Below are positions 8,270 to 16,209 of a stretch of 64,000 nt of DNA, one piece after another. Made by a program: the position numbers and the translations under genes. Source of the stretch: Roseomonas sp. OT10 (GTDB lineage Bacteria; Pseudomonadota; Alphaproteobacteria; Acetobacterales; Acetobacteraceae). The notes beneath the pieces are model-generated. The model made no database searches. It was not told where the DNA came from and worked only from the letters and a program-made list of their open reading frames with translations. The first letter of the stretch is position 1; the number at the start of each line of letters is the position of its first letter. The stretch lies in contig NZ_CP087719.1 of the NCBI RefSeq assembly GCF_020991085.1, positions 4,050,001-4,114,000 on the forward strand. The letters run 5' to 3'.

Positions 8270-9118
8270 ATGCCGATGGATGCGACGCCGCGCCGTGCCC
8301 TGCCCCTGGCGCCGGGTGAGTTGCGCGCCTGGCTCTTCGACCTTGACGGGGTGGTGACGCAGACCGGCGCGCTGCATGCCGAAGCGTGGAAGCGCCTGTT
8401 CGACCCCGTCCTGGAGCGGATGCAGGGGCCGGGCGACCATTCCCCCTTCCGCCTGCCGGAGGACTACACCGCCCATGTCGACGGCCGGCCGCGGCTGGAG
8501 GGCATCCGCACCTTCCTGGCCGCCCGTGGCCTCGACCTGCCCGAGGGCGGGCCGGAGGACCCGGCGGGGGCGCCGACCGTCCAGGGCCTCGCCCGCCGCA
8601 AGGACGCGCTGTTCCACGAGGCGCTGTCGGAGCAGGGGGTGGTCGTCTTCCCGGGCAGCCTGCGGCTGATGCACGCGCTGCGCGGCGCCGGGGCGCGGCT
8701 GGCCTGCGTCTCCGCCTCGCGCAACGCACGCCCGGTGCTGGAGCGCGCGGGGCTGACCGGGATGTTCGACGTGATCCTCGGCGGGGAGGAGCTGGCGCAG
8801 CAGGGGCTGGCCGGCAAGCCCGCGCCCGACAGCTTCCTCGCCGCTGCCCGGGCGCTCGGGACGCCGCCGGAACGCTGCGTGGTGATCGAGGATGCCCTGG
8901 CCGGGGTCGAGGCCGGGCGGGCGGGCGGCTTCGGCCTGGTGATCGGCGTCGATCGCGGCGCCGGCCATGCCGCGCTGCGCGAGGCGGGGGCGGATCTGGT
9001 GGTGGACGACCTGGGGGGCGCTGCTGCCGGAGCCGACGCCGTGACGGCCGGACTTGCCAAGCCGTCCCTCCGGCAGTCCGCTGCAGCCGGACACACGGGG
9101 CGAGAGCAGCGGGGATGA
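8270..9118 (+). CDS. pgmB: HAD-family beta-phosphoglucomutase-like phosphatase/mutase
   Basis: Haloacid dehalogenase-fold enzyme (282 aa). Motif I is FDLDGVVTQT (nucleophile Asp, general acid Asp) near residue 24, a helical cap follows, motif II VSASRNA near 145, motif III with the lysine in AGKPAPDSF and motif IV VIEDALAGVEAG. A cap region with DYTAHVDGRPRLEGIRTFL is typical of beta-phosphoglucomutase and related sugar-phosphate HAD enzymes. The GH65 phosphorylase two genes downstream would release beta-glucose 1-phosphate, which this enzyme would convert to glucose 6-phosphate. GAGGGAGG at 8251-8258 supports the start. The role as a mutase rather than a phosphatase rests on context. Confidence 0.78.
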   Translation: MPMDATPRRALPLAPGELRAWLFDLDGVVTQTGALHAEAWKRLFDPVLERMQGPGDHSPFRLPEDYTAHVDGRPRLEGIRTFLAARGLDLPEGGPEDPAGAPTVQGLARRKDALFHEALSEQGVVVFPGSLRLMHALRGAGARLACVSASRNARPVLERAGLTGMFDVILGGEELAQQGLAGKPAPDSFLAAARALGTPPERCVVIEDALAGVEAGRAGGFGLVIGVDRGAGHAALREAGADLVVDDLGGAAAGADAVTAGLAKPSLRQSAAAGHTGREQRG

Positions 9119-10212
9119 ATCGTCGTGACATGGCAACGGGAGCCACGCTGGGCCTGGGCACGGCCCTCCTGGTGGGTGGCATGAGCCAGGCGCAGCCGGC
9201 GCCGGTCGCACGCGCCCCGGGATCACGCCTCCTGGGCGGCGCCATCACCGAGGTGCCGGGCATCCGGGTCGGCCACTTCACCGATTCCCGCCGGCCGACC
9301 GGCTGCACCGTGATCCTCACGGAGGAGGGCGCCACCGCCGGGGTGGACGTGCGCGGCGCCGCCCCCGGCACGCGGGAGACCGACCTGCTCGACCCTTCCA
9401 ACCTGGTGGAGAAGGTGCACGCCGTCCTGCTCTCCGGCGGCTCCGCCTTCGGGCTGGAGGCGGCGACCGGGGTGGTGCGCTGGCTGGAGGAAAAGGGCAT
9501 CGGCTACCCCGCCGGCCCGGCCCGGGTGCCGATCGTGCCGGCGGCGATCCTCTTCGACCTGGGGGTGGGCGACCACCGCATCCGCCCCGACGCCGCCGCC
9601 GGCCATGCGGCCTGCGCGGCCGCCACGGACAGGGCGCCGGAGGAAGGCTCGGTCGGCGCCGGGGCGGGCGCCACGGTCGGCAAGCTGTTCGGCATGGCGC
9701 GGGCGATGAAGGGCGGCATCGGCACCGCCTCGGTGAAGGTCGGCGGCATCACCGTGGGGGCCATCGTCGCGGTGAACGCCCTGGGCGACGTGATCGACCC
9801 GGCGACGGGGATCGTGCTGGCCGGGGCGCGCGGGCCGCAGGGGGAGCGGCCCACGGGCGTCACCGCCGGCATCCTGCGCGGCGAGCTGCCCGCCTCGATG
9901 CAGGCGGGGATGGCGACCACCATCGGCGTGGTGGCGACCGACGCGGCGCTGACCAAGGCGCAGTGCCACCGCCTGGCTGGGGCGGGGCATGACGGGCTCG
10001 CCCGCTGCATCGACCCGATCCACACCATGGCCGATGGCGACACGATCTTCGCCCTGGCCACGGGGAAGAGCGGCCTGCCCGGGAACATGATGGCGCTGGG
10101 CGCGATCGTGCCGCGGGTGATGGAGGCCGCGGTGCTGCGCGCCATCCGCGCCGCGCGCGGCCTCTCCGGCCCCGGCCTGCCCGCCGTGCCCGCCGCCTCC
10201 GAACTGGGATAG
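9115..10212 (+). CDS. P1-family (S58, DmpA/NylC-type) peptidase, exported
   Basis: 365-residue member of the Ntn-like P1 peptidase family, which includes the aminopeptidase DmpA and the nylon-oligomer hydrolase NylC and whose members self-cleave. Landmarks: ITEVPGIRVGHFTD at the fold start, GCTVIL, VDVRGAAPGTRETDLL, HAVLLSGGSAFGLEAATGV, VGAGAGATVGK and near the C-terminus DGDTIFALATG, the family's conserved C-terminal motif. The N-terminus (MNRRDMATGATLGLGTALLVGG) looks like a Tat signal, so it probably acts outside the cytoplasm. The ATG overlaps the HAD stop (ATGA). It is an odd inclusion between two sugar-phosphate enzymes; substrate unknown. Confidence 0.8.
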   Translation: MNRRDMATGATLGLGTALLVGGMSQAQPAPVARAPGSRLLGGAITEVPGIRVGHFTDSRRPTGCTVILTEEGATAGVDVRGAAPGTRETDLLDPSNLVEKVHAVLLSGGSAFGLEAATGVVRWLEEKGIGYPAGPARVPIVPAAILFDLGVGDHRIRPDAAAGHAACAAATDRAPEEGSVGAGAGATVGKLFGMARAMKGGIGTASVKVGGITVGAIVAVNALGDVIDPATGIVLAGARGPQGERPTGVTAGILRGELPASMQAGMATTIGVVATDAALTKAQCHRLAGAGHDGLARCIDPIHTMADGDTIFALATGKSGLPGNMMALGAIVPRVMEAAVLRAIRAARGLSGPGLPAVPAASELG

Positions 10213-10221
10213 CGCCGCCCG

Positions 10222-12585
10222 ATGCTCCGTGCCCGTTTCCGCCCGCCCGCCGACATCTTCCCCGTCGACCCCTGGCGCCTGGACTCCCGCGCCTTCGCGC
10301 AGGAGTTCACGGAGGAGGCGGAGACCATCTTCGCGCTGAGCAACGGCTATCTGGGCCTGCGCGGCAGCCACGAGGAAGGGCATCCGGTCCGCGAGCCGGG
10401 GACCTACCTCAACGGCTTCTTCGAGTACCGCAAGATCGTCTACGGCGAGACGGCCTACGGCTTCCCCGATCGCGGGCAGACCATGCTGGACTGCCCGGAC
10501 GGGAAGATCCTGCAGCTCTTCGTCGATGGCGACCCGCTGGTGCTGGGCCGGCAGGAGACGCTGCGCTACCGCCGCTGCCTGGACATGCGGCGCGCGGTGC
10601 TGGAGCGCGACATCGTCTGGGCCACGCCCAACGGCAAGCACGTGCGGCTGACCACCAGGCGCCTGGTCTCGCTGACGCACCGCCACCTGGCCTGCATCCA
10701 CATGGAGGTGGTGTCCGAGGACGCGGATGCGGACCTGATGATCGTCTCCGAACTGCGCAACGCCGGCCCGCCGGTGGAACGCGACGACGGCGTCGAGGAC
10801 CCGCGCGCCGGCCATGCCTTCGAGGCGCATGTGCTGCGCCCGGCCGGGCAGCGCCCGCTGGAGACGGGCGGCATCCTGAGCTTCAGCACCGCCTGGTCGC
10901 GCCAGACCGTCGCCTGCGGCATCGACCACGTTCTGGACACGGAGTGCCACAACAGCGTCGAGGTGAGCGCCGACGAGGAGATGGTGCGGGTGGAGTACCG
11001 CATCCATGCCTGTCCCGGCCTGCCGATCCGGCTGACCAAGTACATGGGCTACCATTTCGACGACCGCCGCGCGCCGGAGGAGCTGCGCGACCAGGTGAGC
11101 TGGACGCTGCGCGACGCGAAGGAGGCGGGGTTCGAGGCGATCGCCGCCGGCCAGGCCGAGGCGGCAGCCGCCTTCTGGGCGACGAGCGACGTGGAGATCC
11201 GCGGCGATGCGCGCAAGCAGCAGGTGATCCGCTGGAACCTGTTCCAGCTCCTCCAGGCCTCCCGCCGCGTCGACGGGGCGGGGATCGCCGCGCGCGGGCT
11301 GACGGGGCGCGCCTATGAGGGGCACTACTTCTGGGACACGGAAATCTACATCCTGCCCTTCCTGACCTATACCGCGCCGCGCATCGCCCGCAGCCTGCTG
11401 CGGCGGCGCCACCAGCAGCTGCCGCAGGCGCGGGCACGCGCGAAGGAGCTGGGGCACCGCGGCGCGCTCTACCCCTGGCGCACCATCGACGGGAACGAGG
11501 CCTCCGCCTACTTCGCCGCCAGCACGGCGCAGTACCACATCAACGCCGACATCATCTACGCCATGCGGAAGTATGTGGAGGTCAGCGGCGACGAGGACTT
11601 CCTGCGCCGCTACGGCGCGGAGATGCTGGTCGAGACGGCGCGGCTCTGGGTGACGTTGGGCTGGTACAACCCGCGCCGCGGCGGCGCCTTCGTCATCAAC
11701 GGCGTCACCGGACCGGACGAGTACGCCGCGCTGGTGGACAACAACTACTTCACCAACCTGATGGCGCGGGAGAACCTCGCCTACGCCGCCTCCGTGCTGC
11801 GCCGCTTCCAGGCCCAGGAGCCGGAGGCCTGGCGCACCGTGGTCCGCCGCACGGAGCTGCACGTCGCCGAGATCGAGGAATGGGAGCGGGCCGCCTCGGC
11901 CATGTGCCTGCCCTATGACGAGACGCTGCGCATCCACCCGCAGGACGACAGCTTCCTGGACAAGCAGCCCTGGGACTTCGCCCATACCCCGCGCGAGAAG
12001 TACCCGCTGCTGCTGCACTTCCACCCGCTGAACCTGTACCGGCACCAGGTGATCAAGCAGGCGGACGTGCTGCTGGCGATGTTCCTGCTGGGCCAGCAGT
12101 TCACGCGCGACCACAAGCGGCGCAACTTCGACTTCTACGACCCCCGGACCACGCACGATTCCTCGCTCTCCGTCTGCATCCAGAGCATCGTGGCCAGCGA
12201 GATCGGCTATGCCGAGCGGGCGATGGACTATTTCGACAACGCCGCGACCATGGATCTGTCCGACATCGGCGGCAACGTGAAGCACGGCGCGCACCTCGCC
12301 GCGATCGGCGGCACCTGGCTGGCGCTGGTCTATGGCTTCGGCGGGCTGACGGACCATGGCGGGCGTATCGCCTTCTCTCCCCGCCTCCCGGCCCGCTGGA
12401 AGGGCATGACCTTCCACCTCTGCATCCGTGGGACGCGGCTGCGCGCCGCCATGACGGCGGCGGAAACCTGCTACGAGCTGCTGGACGGCGGGCCGCTCGA
12501 GATCGAGCATGCCGGGGAGGCGCTGCGGCTGGAGCCGGAGGCCGGGCCCGTGACCCGCCCCAACCCGCCGCCGGCGGCGGAATAG
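10222..12585 (+). CDS. Glycoside hydrolase family 65 disaccharide phosphorylase
   Basis: 787-residue GH65 enzyme, of the maltose/trehalose/kojibiose phosphorylase type. These split an alpha-linked glucose disaccharide with inorganic phosphate to beta-glucose 1-phosphate and glucose. N-terminal beta-sandwich domain (about 15-260, with ETIFALSNGYLGLRGSHEEG), linker, then the (alpha/alpha)6 barrel: GRAYEGHYFWDTEIY near 360, the catalytic-acid motif VTGPDEY near 495, KQADVLLAMFLL near 615 and HDSSLSVCIQSIVA near 645. C-terminal jelly-roll follows. Starts 9 bp after the peptidase. No sugar importer is adjacent, so the substrate may be internal (inference); which linkage is cut cannot be told from sequence. 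Confidence 0.87.
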   Translation: MLRARFRPPADIFPVDPWRLDSRAFAQEFTEEAETIFALSNGYLGLRGSHEEGHPVREPGTYLNGFFEYRKIVYGETAYGFPDRGQTMLDCPDGKILQLFVDGDPLVLGRQETLRYRRCLDMRRAVLERDIVWATPNGKHVRLTTRRLVSLTHRHLACIHMEVVSEDADADLMIVSELRNAGPPVERDDGVEDPRAGHAFEAHVLRPAGQRPLETGGILSFSTAWSRQTVACGIDHVLDTECHNSVEVSADEEMVRVEYRIHACPGLPIRLTKYMGYHFDDRRAPEELRDQVSWTLRDAKEAGFEAIAAGQAEAAAAFWATSDVEIRGDARKQQVIRWNLFQLLQASRRVDGAGIAARGLTGRAYEGHYFWDTEIYILPFLTYTAPRIARSLLRRRHQQLPQARARAKELGHRGALYPWRTIDGNEASAYFAASTAQYHINADIIYAMRKYVEVSGDEDFLRRYGAEMLVETARLWVTLGWYNPRRGGAFVINGVTGPDEYAALVDNNYFTNLMARENLAYAASVLRRFQAQEPEAWRTVVRRTELHVAEIEEWERAASAMCLPYDETLRIHPQDDSFLDKQPWDFAHTPREKYPLLLHFHPLNLYRHQVIKQADVLLAMFLLGQQFTRDHKRRNFDFYDPRTTHDSSLSVCIQSIVASEIGYAERAMDYFDNAATMDLSDIGGNVKHGAHLAAIGGTWLALVYGFGGLTDHGGRIAFSPRLPARWKGMTFHLCIRGTRLRAAMTAAETCYELLDGGPLEIEHAGEALRLEPEAGPVTRPNPPPAAE

Positions 12586-12626
12586 GGCGACCGCGCCCGC
12601 CGGGGGAAAGGCCCCGCGGCCGCGGG

Positions 12627-13355
12627 TCAGCGCCCGGCGGCGATCAGCAGGAACATGGGCCGATCCATCTCCTCCGCCCATTCCGGATGGGCGGCGAGCT
12701 GGGCCTGATCGGGATGCCACTCCTCGACATGGCGCAGGGTGAAGCCGGCGACGATCAGGGTGTTCAGCGTCATGCCCAGGCTGCGGTGGTACTTCCGGAC
12801 GCCCGGGGCGAGCCAGTCCGTCACGCGCGGCCCCTCGAGGCTGTAGCAATCCAGCGGCCAGACCCGCCGCCCGTCCTCCGCCGCCATCCAGCCCGGGCGG
12901 GAGGGCGCCATGTAGATCGGGTGCTCGATGGAGAAGACGAAGGCGGCGCCGGGCAGCAGCGCGTGGTGGATGGTCCGGGCCAGCCGGGCGAAGTCCTCGA
13001 CGTAGTGGAAGGCGAGGGAGCTGTAGGCCAGGTCGAAGCCGCCCCCGGGCAGGTCCAGCGACTCCAGGTCGGCGCGCCGGTAGGCCACGGCGGGGCTGGC
13101 CGTCTCCACCCGGGCGCGGGCCAGCATCTGCTCCGACAGGTCAAGGCCGAGTACGGCGGCCGCGCCCTGCTCCGCGGCCCAGCGGGCGAACCAGCCGAAG
13201 CCACAGCCCAGGTCCACCACGCGGCGACCGGCGAGCGGCGGCAGCAGGGCCCGCAGGGAAGGCCATTCGGGCGCCCCGTCCAGCCCCTGCACCGAGCGCG
13301 GCAAGCGACTGTAGCCCGCAAAGAAATCCGGCGTGTCGTAGATGTTCTGGGCCAT
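12627..13355 (-). CDS. Class I SAM-dependent methyltransferase
   Basis: 242-residue Rossmann-fold methyltransferase. SAM-binding motif I VVDLGCGFGWFARWA near residue 48, acidic loop end LGLDLSEQML, motif GGFDLAYSSLAFHYVED and PGAAFVFSIEHP. This pattern is that of UbiE/BioC-like small-molecule methyltransferases. The start at 13355 is chosen because AAGGAG sits 5 bases before it; a GTG two codons earlier overlaps that site. It converges on the GH65 gene with a 41-bp gap. Its upstream edge meets repeat copy 1, so its promoter must be in or beside that element. Substrate unknown. Confidence 0.75.
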   Translation of the reverse strand: MAQNIYDTPDFFAGYSRLPRSVQGLDGAPEWPSLRALLPPLAGRRVVDLGCGFGWFARWAAEQGAAAVLGLDLSEQMLARARVETASPAVAYRRADLESLDLPGGGFDLAYSSLAFHYVEDFARLARTIHHALLPGAAFVFSIEHPIYMAPSRPGWMAAEDGRRVWPLDCYSLEGPRVTDWLAPGVRKYHRSLGMTLNTLIVAGFTLRHVEEWHPDQAQLAAHPEWAEEMDRPMFLLIAAGR

Positions 13356-13382
13356 GCCCACTCCTTTCTCGGCCGAGGTGGG

Positions 13383-13809
13383 CCGGTATCATACCGACGG
13401 CGGGATGACCTGACCGGTCGTGCTGTGGTGTTCCAGCGCCGGCACCGGGAGGGGACGCCGTCCCCTCCCAGACCCTCCCCTGCCGGGGCCACAAGCGGGC
13501 CCCGGTCCCCGCTGGGAGTTTGGTGCTTCATGGCTGCCGTCAGCCTGCGGGCTGATCCCTGACGGAACGCGGACAGGCGGGACTCTGAAGAAAGCTTTCA
13601 GAGGGCGTCAGCGAGGGCTGCGGCCGTACCCGCCGAGGAGCCAAGCTCCTCGGCGCCGTGACCCCGTCACCACCACCGCGCGGCAGCGCTGATCGGGTCC
13701 AGGGCCCGCAGGGTCCTGGCGGAGTGGGGGGTACGGGGGCGAGGCAGCGCCTTGCCCCCGGGGAACGGGCGCCACGCCGGCACGGATCAACGGCACCGCA
13801 CCGTCCGTA
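13383..13809 (+). repeat. Interspersed structured repeat, copy 1 (forward)
   Basis: Near-complete copy of the roughly 400-bp family described in the findings. From left: outer palindrome CGGTATcATACCG, terminal CGGCGGGATG, palindrome GGAGGGGACG/CGTCCCCTCC (near 13451), hairpin CCGGGGCC/GGGCCCCGG, hairpin TCAGCC/GGCTGA, hairpin GCCGAGGAGC/GCTCCTCGGC, hairpin CCAGG...CCTGG and GGGGGCGAGGC/GCCTTGCCCCC. The right end abuts the stop codon of the kinase-like gene at 13810; the left end lies just upstream of the methyltransferase start. The only junction with both flanking genes on the minus strand besides copy 6. Confidence 0.9.
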
Positions 13810-14352
13810 TCAGTCCCGGCCACCCTGTTCCAGTCGCGCCAGCACCGCCTCCACCAGAGTGCCGACCGGCATCAGGCTGTCCAGCCGCAGCAGGGGGCAA
13901 TGCAGCCGCGCCAGCCAGGCCTCCTGCGACCGGCGCGAGCGCGTCTCCAGCCCGGCCGTATCGTAGGACGCTGCCCAATCGAGGAAGGACACGCTGCCCT
14001 GGTGCATGTCGCCGCCGGGCCCGATGCGGCGACCGTAGCGCGACGCCTCGCGCGCGCGCAGCCGCCGCATCCGCTCCCCCTGGTCGAGGGCGAGGAAGAC
14101 CACGAAGGTCAGCCGCTCGGTGAGCGAGTCGCCCCAGGAGATCAGCGAGCCGCTCATCACCCAGCCCCGCGAATCGTCCAGCGCCGCGTTCATCCGCGCC
14201 AGCCGCTCCGGCACCGGCCGCCGCGTGGTGTAGGGCGGGTCGGTCGGCACCCAGTAGAAATCATCCGTGTCGTGCCAGGGCAGGCCCAGCCGCGCCGCCA
14301 GCGCCTCCCCCAGCGTGGAGGTGCCGCTGCCGGAGGCGCCGATGACGTGCAT
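13810..14352 (-). CDS. P-loop kinase-like protein (adenylate kinase-related, atypical Walker A)
   Basis: 180-residue P-loop protein starting MHVIGASGSGTSTLGEALA. The loop has the layout GxxGSGTST, so the usual Walker A lysine is a threonine, as seen in a group of uncharacterised small-molecule kinase-like proteins. Later features: HDTDDFYW, an arginine-rich lid-like region (MRRLRAREASRYGRRIGPGG) and a C-terminal LRLDS strand. Its start lies 29 bp after the acyl-CoA synthetase stop; an in-frame GTG at 14376 is an alternative. The stop coincides with the end of repeat copy 1. Function unknown; nucleotide or sugar kinase activity is a guess. Confidence 0.65.
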   Translation of the reverse strand: MHVIGASGSGTSTLGEALAARLGLPWHDTDDFYWVPTDPPYTTRRPVPERLARMNAALDDSRGWVMSGSLISWGDSLTERLTFVVFLALDQGERMRRLRAREASRYGRRIGPGGDMHQGSVSFLDWAASYDTAGLETRSRRSQEAWLARLHCPLLRLDSLMPVGTLVEAVLARLEQGGRD

Positions 14353-14381
14353 CCGCAGGGGCGGGCGGGCCGCCACGGCGG

Positions 14382-16109
14382 TCAGGTCAGCTCGCTCAGC
14401 GTGGCGGCGTAGCGCTCGATCACGGCGCGGCGGCGGACCTTCATGGTGGGGGTCAGCAGCCCCTCCTCCAGGGTGAAGGCCGGGACTGCCTTCCAGCGCC
14501 GGACCCGCTCCACGTTGGACAGCTTCGCGTTCACCCGCTCCAGCGCCTTCGCCACCCCCTGCGCCGGGTCGGCGCCCTCGGCCGGGACCAGCAGGGCGAC
14601 GATGGCGGGCGCCCCCTCCCCGGCCACCACCGCCTGGGCGATCTCCGGCTCGGCCATCAGCAGGCCCTCGATCTTGGCCGGGCTGACCATGTCGCCGCCC
14701 AGCGTCTTGAGGAAGTCCTTCTTGCGGTCGCGGATGACGATGCGGCCCTCCTCGATCGTCGCCACGTCGCCCGTGTGCAGCCAGGGCGGCGAATCCGGCG
14801 GGTCGCCCGGCAGATGGGCCAGGGCGGCGGCCGTGGCCACCGGGTCGTTCCAGTAGCCGTCCATCACCAGGTCGCCGCGGATCAGCAGTTCCCCGTCCCC
14901 GGCGATATGGGCTTCCACCCCCGGCAGCGGGTGGCCGACGGTGCGGCGGTGGTTGTCCCAGGGCAGGTTGACGCTGACCACCGGCCCCGCCTCGGTCTGG
15001 CCGTAGCCCTGGAGCACCGGCACGCCCAGCGCCAGGAAGAAGCCCGACAGGTCCGGGTCCAGCCGCGCCCCGCCGGAGACCAGCGCCACCAGCCGGCTGC
15101 CGAAGCGGTCGCGCACCTTGGCCCGCACCAGCCGGTCCAGCACGGTATCCTCCACCCGCTCCAGCAGGTTCAGGGGAGGCCCGTCCAGCTTGCGCAGGCC
15201 CAGCGCCACGGCCCGTTCGAACAGCCGCCGCCGCCAGGGCTTCTCCTTCTCCAGCCCGGCCAGGATGCGGCCGCGCAGCACCTCGAAGAGCCGTGGCACG
15301 GCGGTGACGATGGTGGGGGAGACGTCCTGCAGCTCGGCGGCCAGCCGGTCGGCGCCGCGGCTGTAGACCACCTCCATGCCCAGGGAGGGGAGCAGGAAGT
15401 TGCCCACCGTGTGCTCGTAGGCATGGGAGAGCGGCAGGAAGGAGAGGTAGGGCGTGCCGTTGAGGTGCAGCCGCGACACCACCTCCGCCAGGCCGCGCTG
15501 GTTGGCCAGCATCGCCCGGTGCGGCAGCATCACCCCCTTGGGCGTGCCGCCGGTGCCGGAGGTGTAGACCAGGCAGGCCAGCCGCCCGGCCGGGATCTGC
15601 TCCGCCTCGGCCCGCAGCATGTCCAGGTCGCCGGGCCCGGCGGCCAGGTCGGACCAGGGCACGGCGCCTTCCGGCAGCTCCCCCTTCTCCGCGTCCATCA
15701 CCGCCAGCAGGTCCAGCCCGCCGGCGTCCGCGGCGCCCTGCGCCACCTGCTTCGCCAGCCGGGGCGAGGAGACGAGCGCCGCCCGCGCCCCGCAGTCGCG
15801 CAGGATATGGGCGTGGTCGGCGGTGGTGTTGGTGGTGTAGGTCGGCACCGTCACCCCGCCGATGGCCATGATGGCCGTGTCGGCGACGGGGAATTCCGGC
15901 CGGCTCTCGCTGACCAGCAGCACCCGGTCCCCCGGCATGACCCCCCGCGCCCGCAGCCCGGCGGCCAGGGCGGCGACGTCCCGGGCGAAGCCGATCCAGC
16001 TGACCTGGCGCCACGCCCCGCCCGACCAGTGCCGCAGCATCGGCGCCTCGCCGCGCTGCACGGCGAGTTCCAGCATCATCCCCGGCAGGCTGGTCCAGTG
16101 TCCCGGCAT
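14382..16109 (-). CDS. fadD: AMP-dependent long-chain fatty-acid--CoA ligase
   Basis: 575-residue adenylate-forming enzyme of the long-chain acyl-CoA synthetase group, which activates a fatty acid with ATP and CoA. AMP-binding P-loop YTSGTGGTPKGVML near residue 183, LPLSHAYEHT, the A5-type segment LQGYGQTEAGPVVSVN near 345, then WLHTGDVATIEEGRIVIRDRKKDFLKTLGG near 440, which carries the conserved Asp and the hinge, and a C-terminal domain with a weakly conserved end (PTMKVRRRAVIERY). The layout with an early long insert between A3 and A5 is that of the FAA1/FACS branch rather than the short acetyl-CoA synthetase branch. Natural chain length unknown. Confidence 0.85.
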   Translation of the reverse strand: MPGHWTSLPGMMLELAVQRGEAPMLRHWSGGAWRQVSWIGFARDVAALAAGLRARGVMPGDRVLLVSESRPEFPVADTAIMAIGGVTVPTYTTNTTADHAHILRDCGARAALVSSPRLAKQVAQGAADAGGLDLLAVMDAEKGELPEGAVPWSDLAAGPGDLDMLRAEAEQIPAGRLACLVYTSGTGGTPKGVMLPHRAMLANQRGLAEVVSRLHLNGTPYLSFLPLSHAYEHTVGNFLLPSLGMEVVYSRGADRLAAELQDVSPTIVTAVPRLFEVLRGRILAGLEKEKPWRRRLFERAVALGLRKLDGPPLNLLERVEDTVLDRLVRAKVRDRFGSRLVALVSGGARLDPDLSGFFLALGVPVLQGYGQTEAGPVVSVNLPWDNHRRTVGHPLPGVEAHIAGDGELLIRGDLVMDGYWNDPVATAAALAHLPGDPPDSPPWLHTGDVATIEEGRIVIRDRKKDFLKTLGGDMVSPAKIEGLLMAEPEIAQAVVAGEGAPAIVALLVPAEGADPAQGVAKALERVNAKLSNVERVRRWKAVPAFTLEEGLLTPTMKVRRRAVIERYAATLSELT

Positions 16110-16141
16110 TCCGTCATCCCTGTCACGTGTCCGCCCCGGCC

Positions 16142-16169
16142 TTGGTCCCGACCGCCCTGCTCATATATC
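16142..16169 (+). promoter_or_regulatory. Candidate sigma-70-type promoter for pepF
   Basis: TTGGTC at 16142-16147 and TATATC at 16164-16169 with 16 bases between, about 40 bases before the pepF ATG. The AT-rich TATATC hexamer stands out in this GC-rich intergenic DNA. Seen in sequence; activity not shown. Confidence 0.45.
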
Positions 16170-16209
16170 GGTGGGGCGTCCGTCTGTCCTGTAAGGTGAC
16201 CCCGTCTCC

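Noticed and set aside
9223-12849. Very long open frame on the minus strand opposite the GH65 gene
   Set aside because: Histidine/valine/arginine-rich translation with no domain features; it mirrors the codon structure of the real plus-strand gene, as expected in very GC-rich DNA. The same applies to long frames opposite shc, ftsK, hpnN, amtB and pepF.
13389-13809. Target-site duplications around the repeats
   Set aside because: I looked for matching short direct repeats at both ends of the best copies (1, 4, 7) and could not find convincing ones by eye.
13810-16014. A single fused protein joining the kinase-like gene to an upstream open frame
   Set aside because: The part upstream of the kinase start is out of frame with the acyl-CoA synthetase and is a low-complexity shadow; the synthetase has its own stop at 14382.
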